Source: Nephrocerus scutellatus
Lineage: Eukaryota; Arthropoda; Insecta; Diptera; Pipunculidae
Direction of reading: 5' to 3'
Assembly (NCBI GenBank): GCA_947095585.1
Contig: OX352765.1
Location: 93,952,965-94,016,964, forward strand
DNA length: 64,000 bases
Part shown: positions 62,586 to 64,000 of the stretch, piece by piece
Layout of the letters: each line of letters starts with the position of its first letter
How positions within the stretch are numbered: the first letter of the stretch is position 1
Notes under the pieces: model-generated
Told to the model about the DNA's origin: nothing
The model's input: the letters and a program-made list of their open reading frames with translations, nothing else
The model's database searches: none
Made by a program: the position numbers and the translations under genes

Positions 62586-62690
62586 TTTTGGAAGTGGGTT
62601 AAAAATTGATCACAAGATCTGACCAACCAGCCAGCCAGCCAGTCCGCCAGCCACGGGCACGCGAAGTTAATATAGATAATTAAAAAATGC
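62585..62690 (+). repeat. Unclassified dispersed repeat, copy 3 (end only)
   Basis: The plus strand reads CTTTTGGAAGTGGGTTAAAA, ATTGATCACAAGATC, a CCAGCCAGCCAG run, CCACGGGCACGCGAAG and TTAATATAGATAATTAAAA. It aligns with 44372-44470 and with the complement of 53590-53670. It abuts the 5' end of RTE copy K. Confidence 0.8.
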
Positions 62691-63640
62691 CCACCCTTTC
62701 TTGTAGCTTTCAACCCGATTTATCCCAATAAAAGAGTCATTCTACATTAACATTGCAGATGGAATTTCATGTCAAATCCTTTCATTTTTAATCCTTTTGT
62801 CCTTCCCACTTTTCTAATTACATATCCTGCATGTTGACGCTTCTTCTTTTCTTCAAATTAATTTGAAATATTCCTGAGGGGCTTTAACTTTATTTTGTTC
62901 CTGTTCCTGTTTTGTCAGTCATATGTATATAAATATATATAAACTCGTATATATGTGTGTTTCTTGGAGTTTCTCCAAAGCAGTGTGTTTGTTCTCATGT
63001 GCAGGAAGCGCCAAGGCTAAATCTTTGTGTAATTGCTCATTAAATTTATTTGACAAAAGAATGAGCTTCAAGATTATGAAAATAGAAGACGACAATGATA
63101 AGGCCGCAATGGAAGGAGGAAATCCTCAATCCTTTAACATACTATGTAGTATGTGTGCACCATTGAAAGACGTGAATTAATGGAGTATGGAGATGTTAAC
63201 AAAGAGATACTCGCGGCAGCTAAACACGCAGTCATAGTCGAGCGCCTCACGGAAAGTTTATTTTTGATTATTTACGCTCAATGTAGCCCCGGCGGGGGTT
63301 GTTCATATGAATAGTGGGTATGGAACTGTAGGAACTGATATGACTTGATGAAACTGAAAAACTAGGAAAGAGGACATCATTTTAGAACGCTCCCAGTATG
63401 GTATTAATGCTAATTACTCTCTATGTTGTCGGTGTTGGCTTTTGTACTACGCGAATCCCCATTTCACTGACGACTTATTGTCGTTTCAGCAAAGCAACAT
63501 TGTTTCAAAAAAAAACCAAAAACCCCTGAACAGGATTTCCTTATACTTTGTAAGGGAATAAATTAACGCAACTACACATCTATGAACGTACGTGATCCAC
63601 CTCAATGCTATCCCTAAAGTTGATTTGCTCATCTGTATCA
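62691..63640. other. Unassigned unique DNA
   Basis: AT-rich, with TATATA runs at 62922-62958. No gene recognised. Confidence 0.45.
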
Positions 63641-63850
63641 TTGCGAAGTTGGGACAAGAATAGTGGGAAATGGTAAAAAGGTGACAACAAGAATGGCGGG
63701 GGGCAAGAGTGGTGGTAATAAGAACAGTGGGATATGAATAAAAATGGTGGTAGCAAGAATAGTTGGTAGAAGAAAAGTGGGGATAATAATAGTGGGTATA
63801 AGAGAACAGTTGGGGCAAAAATAAAGGGGATAAGAATACTCGGGATTGGA
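63641..63850. repeat. Degenerate AAGAATAGTGGG-type minisatellite
   Basis: Irregular units of 12-24 bp built from ATAAGAA and TAGTGGG (for example AAGAACAGTGGGATATGAA, AAGAATAGTTGGTAG, AATAATAGTGGGTATAAG). It explains the long open minus frames here (63876-63486), which should not be taken as genes. Confidence 0.75.
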
Positions 63851-64000
63851 TTAGGATTCAACCAGAATTCAGGCAAGGAAATAAAAGTGCCAGAGTAGTG
63901 TTCTTTTTCTAATATATCGGAGCATATTCATAGCCAATTAGTATAAAAAGTTGTTTTGAGATTTCAAAGTCATAATCATATGACTGAGCTATTACAGTTA

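Noticed and set aside
63486..63876. Two long overlapping minus frames of 98-110 residues
   Set aside because: Both arise from the degenerate AAGAATAGTGGG minisatellite.
63965..63990. Possible start of another RTE 3' tail (cataatcatatg, similar to 22668-22680)
   Set aside because: Only about 12 bases match at the very end of the window, with no shared 3' UTR block visible.

Overview
The window looks like repeat-rich, non-genic DNA (intergenic or long-intron) from a higher fly. The grounds are AT-rich unique DNA with many homeodomain-like TTAATTA runs, CAA and GA microsatellites, and remains of non-LTR retrotransposons of the kinds abundant in flies: an RTE-like endonuclease/reverse-transcriptase family and a LOA/R1-like family with RNase H. 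A tephritid-like or other acalyptrate fly is a guess. I see no bacterial operons, no CRISPR array and no intact host protein-coding gene. Most long open frames are pieces of transposon genes, shadows of them, or products of simple repeats.

Layout: 1-1985 is a minus-strand LOA-like RT/RNase H remnant. RTE-like and LOA-like pieces follow at 3765-5600. 6624-7243 is bounded by a 30-bp inverted repeat with a palindromic core. 10043-10287 is an internally deleted mariner relic with both terminal repeats. 11255-12150 is a second mariner fragment fused to an RTE fragment. 13190-14770 is a plus-strand LOA-like remnant. 17831-17917 encodes a near-perfect histone H2B C-terminus. 22650-24560 is a long RTE copy with an internal duplication. 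27835-28007 is a tRNA-derived SINE candidate directly joined to an RTE copy (28008-29130). 34890-36790 is a patchwork of LOA-like pieces in alternating orientation. 39440-40205 is a nested satellite: 390-bp units carrying 7-bp GAAGAAC arrays. 42370-43290 is a third kind of RT. 43535-44480, 53590-54400 and 62585-62685 are three copies of an unclassified repeat family, two of which carry a long CCCTCAAGACC-like array. The first also holds a short, clean bacterial-type coding segment resembling the end of a class I glutamine amidotransferase / peptidase C26. 46042-46925 is a diverged tandem duplication, 46975-47870 and 56400-62585 hold more RTE copies, 50090-51420 is another LOA-like copy with an internal duplication, and 55924-56215 is a 71-bp minisatellite.

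Nothing here forms a cooperating gene system. The retroelement copies are dead, with stops, frameshifts, deletions and altered catalytic motifs. The items most worth following up are the bacterial-like segment inside a fly repeat, the H2B relic, the SINE candidate, the unclassified repeat family with its expandable internal array, and the RTE 3' ends that stop in ATGATG-like tails.
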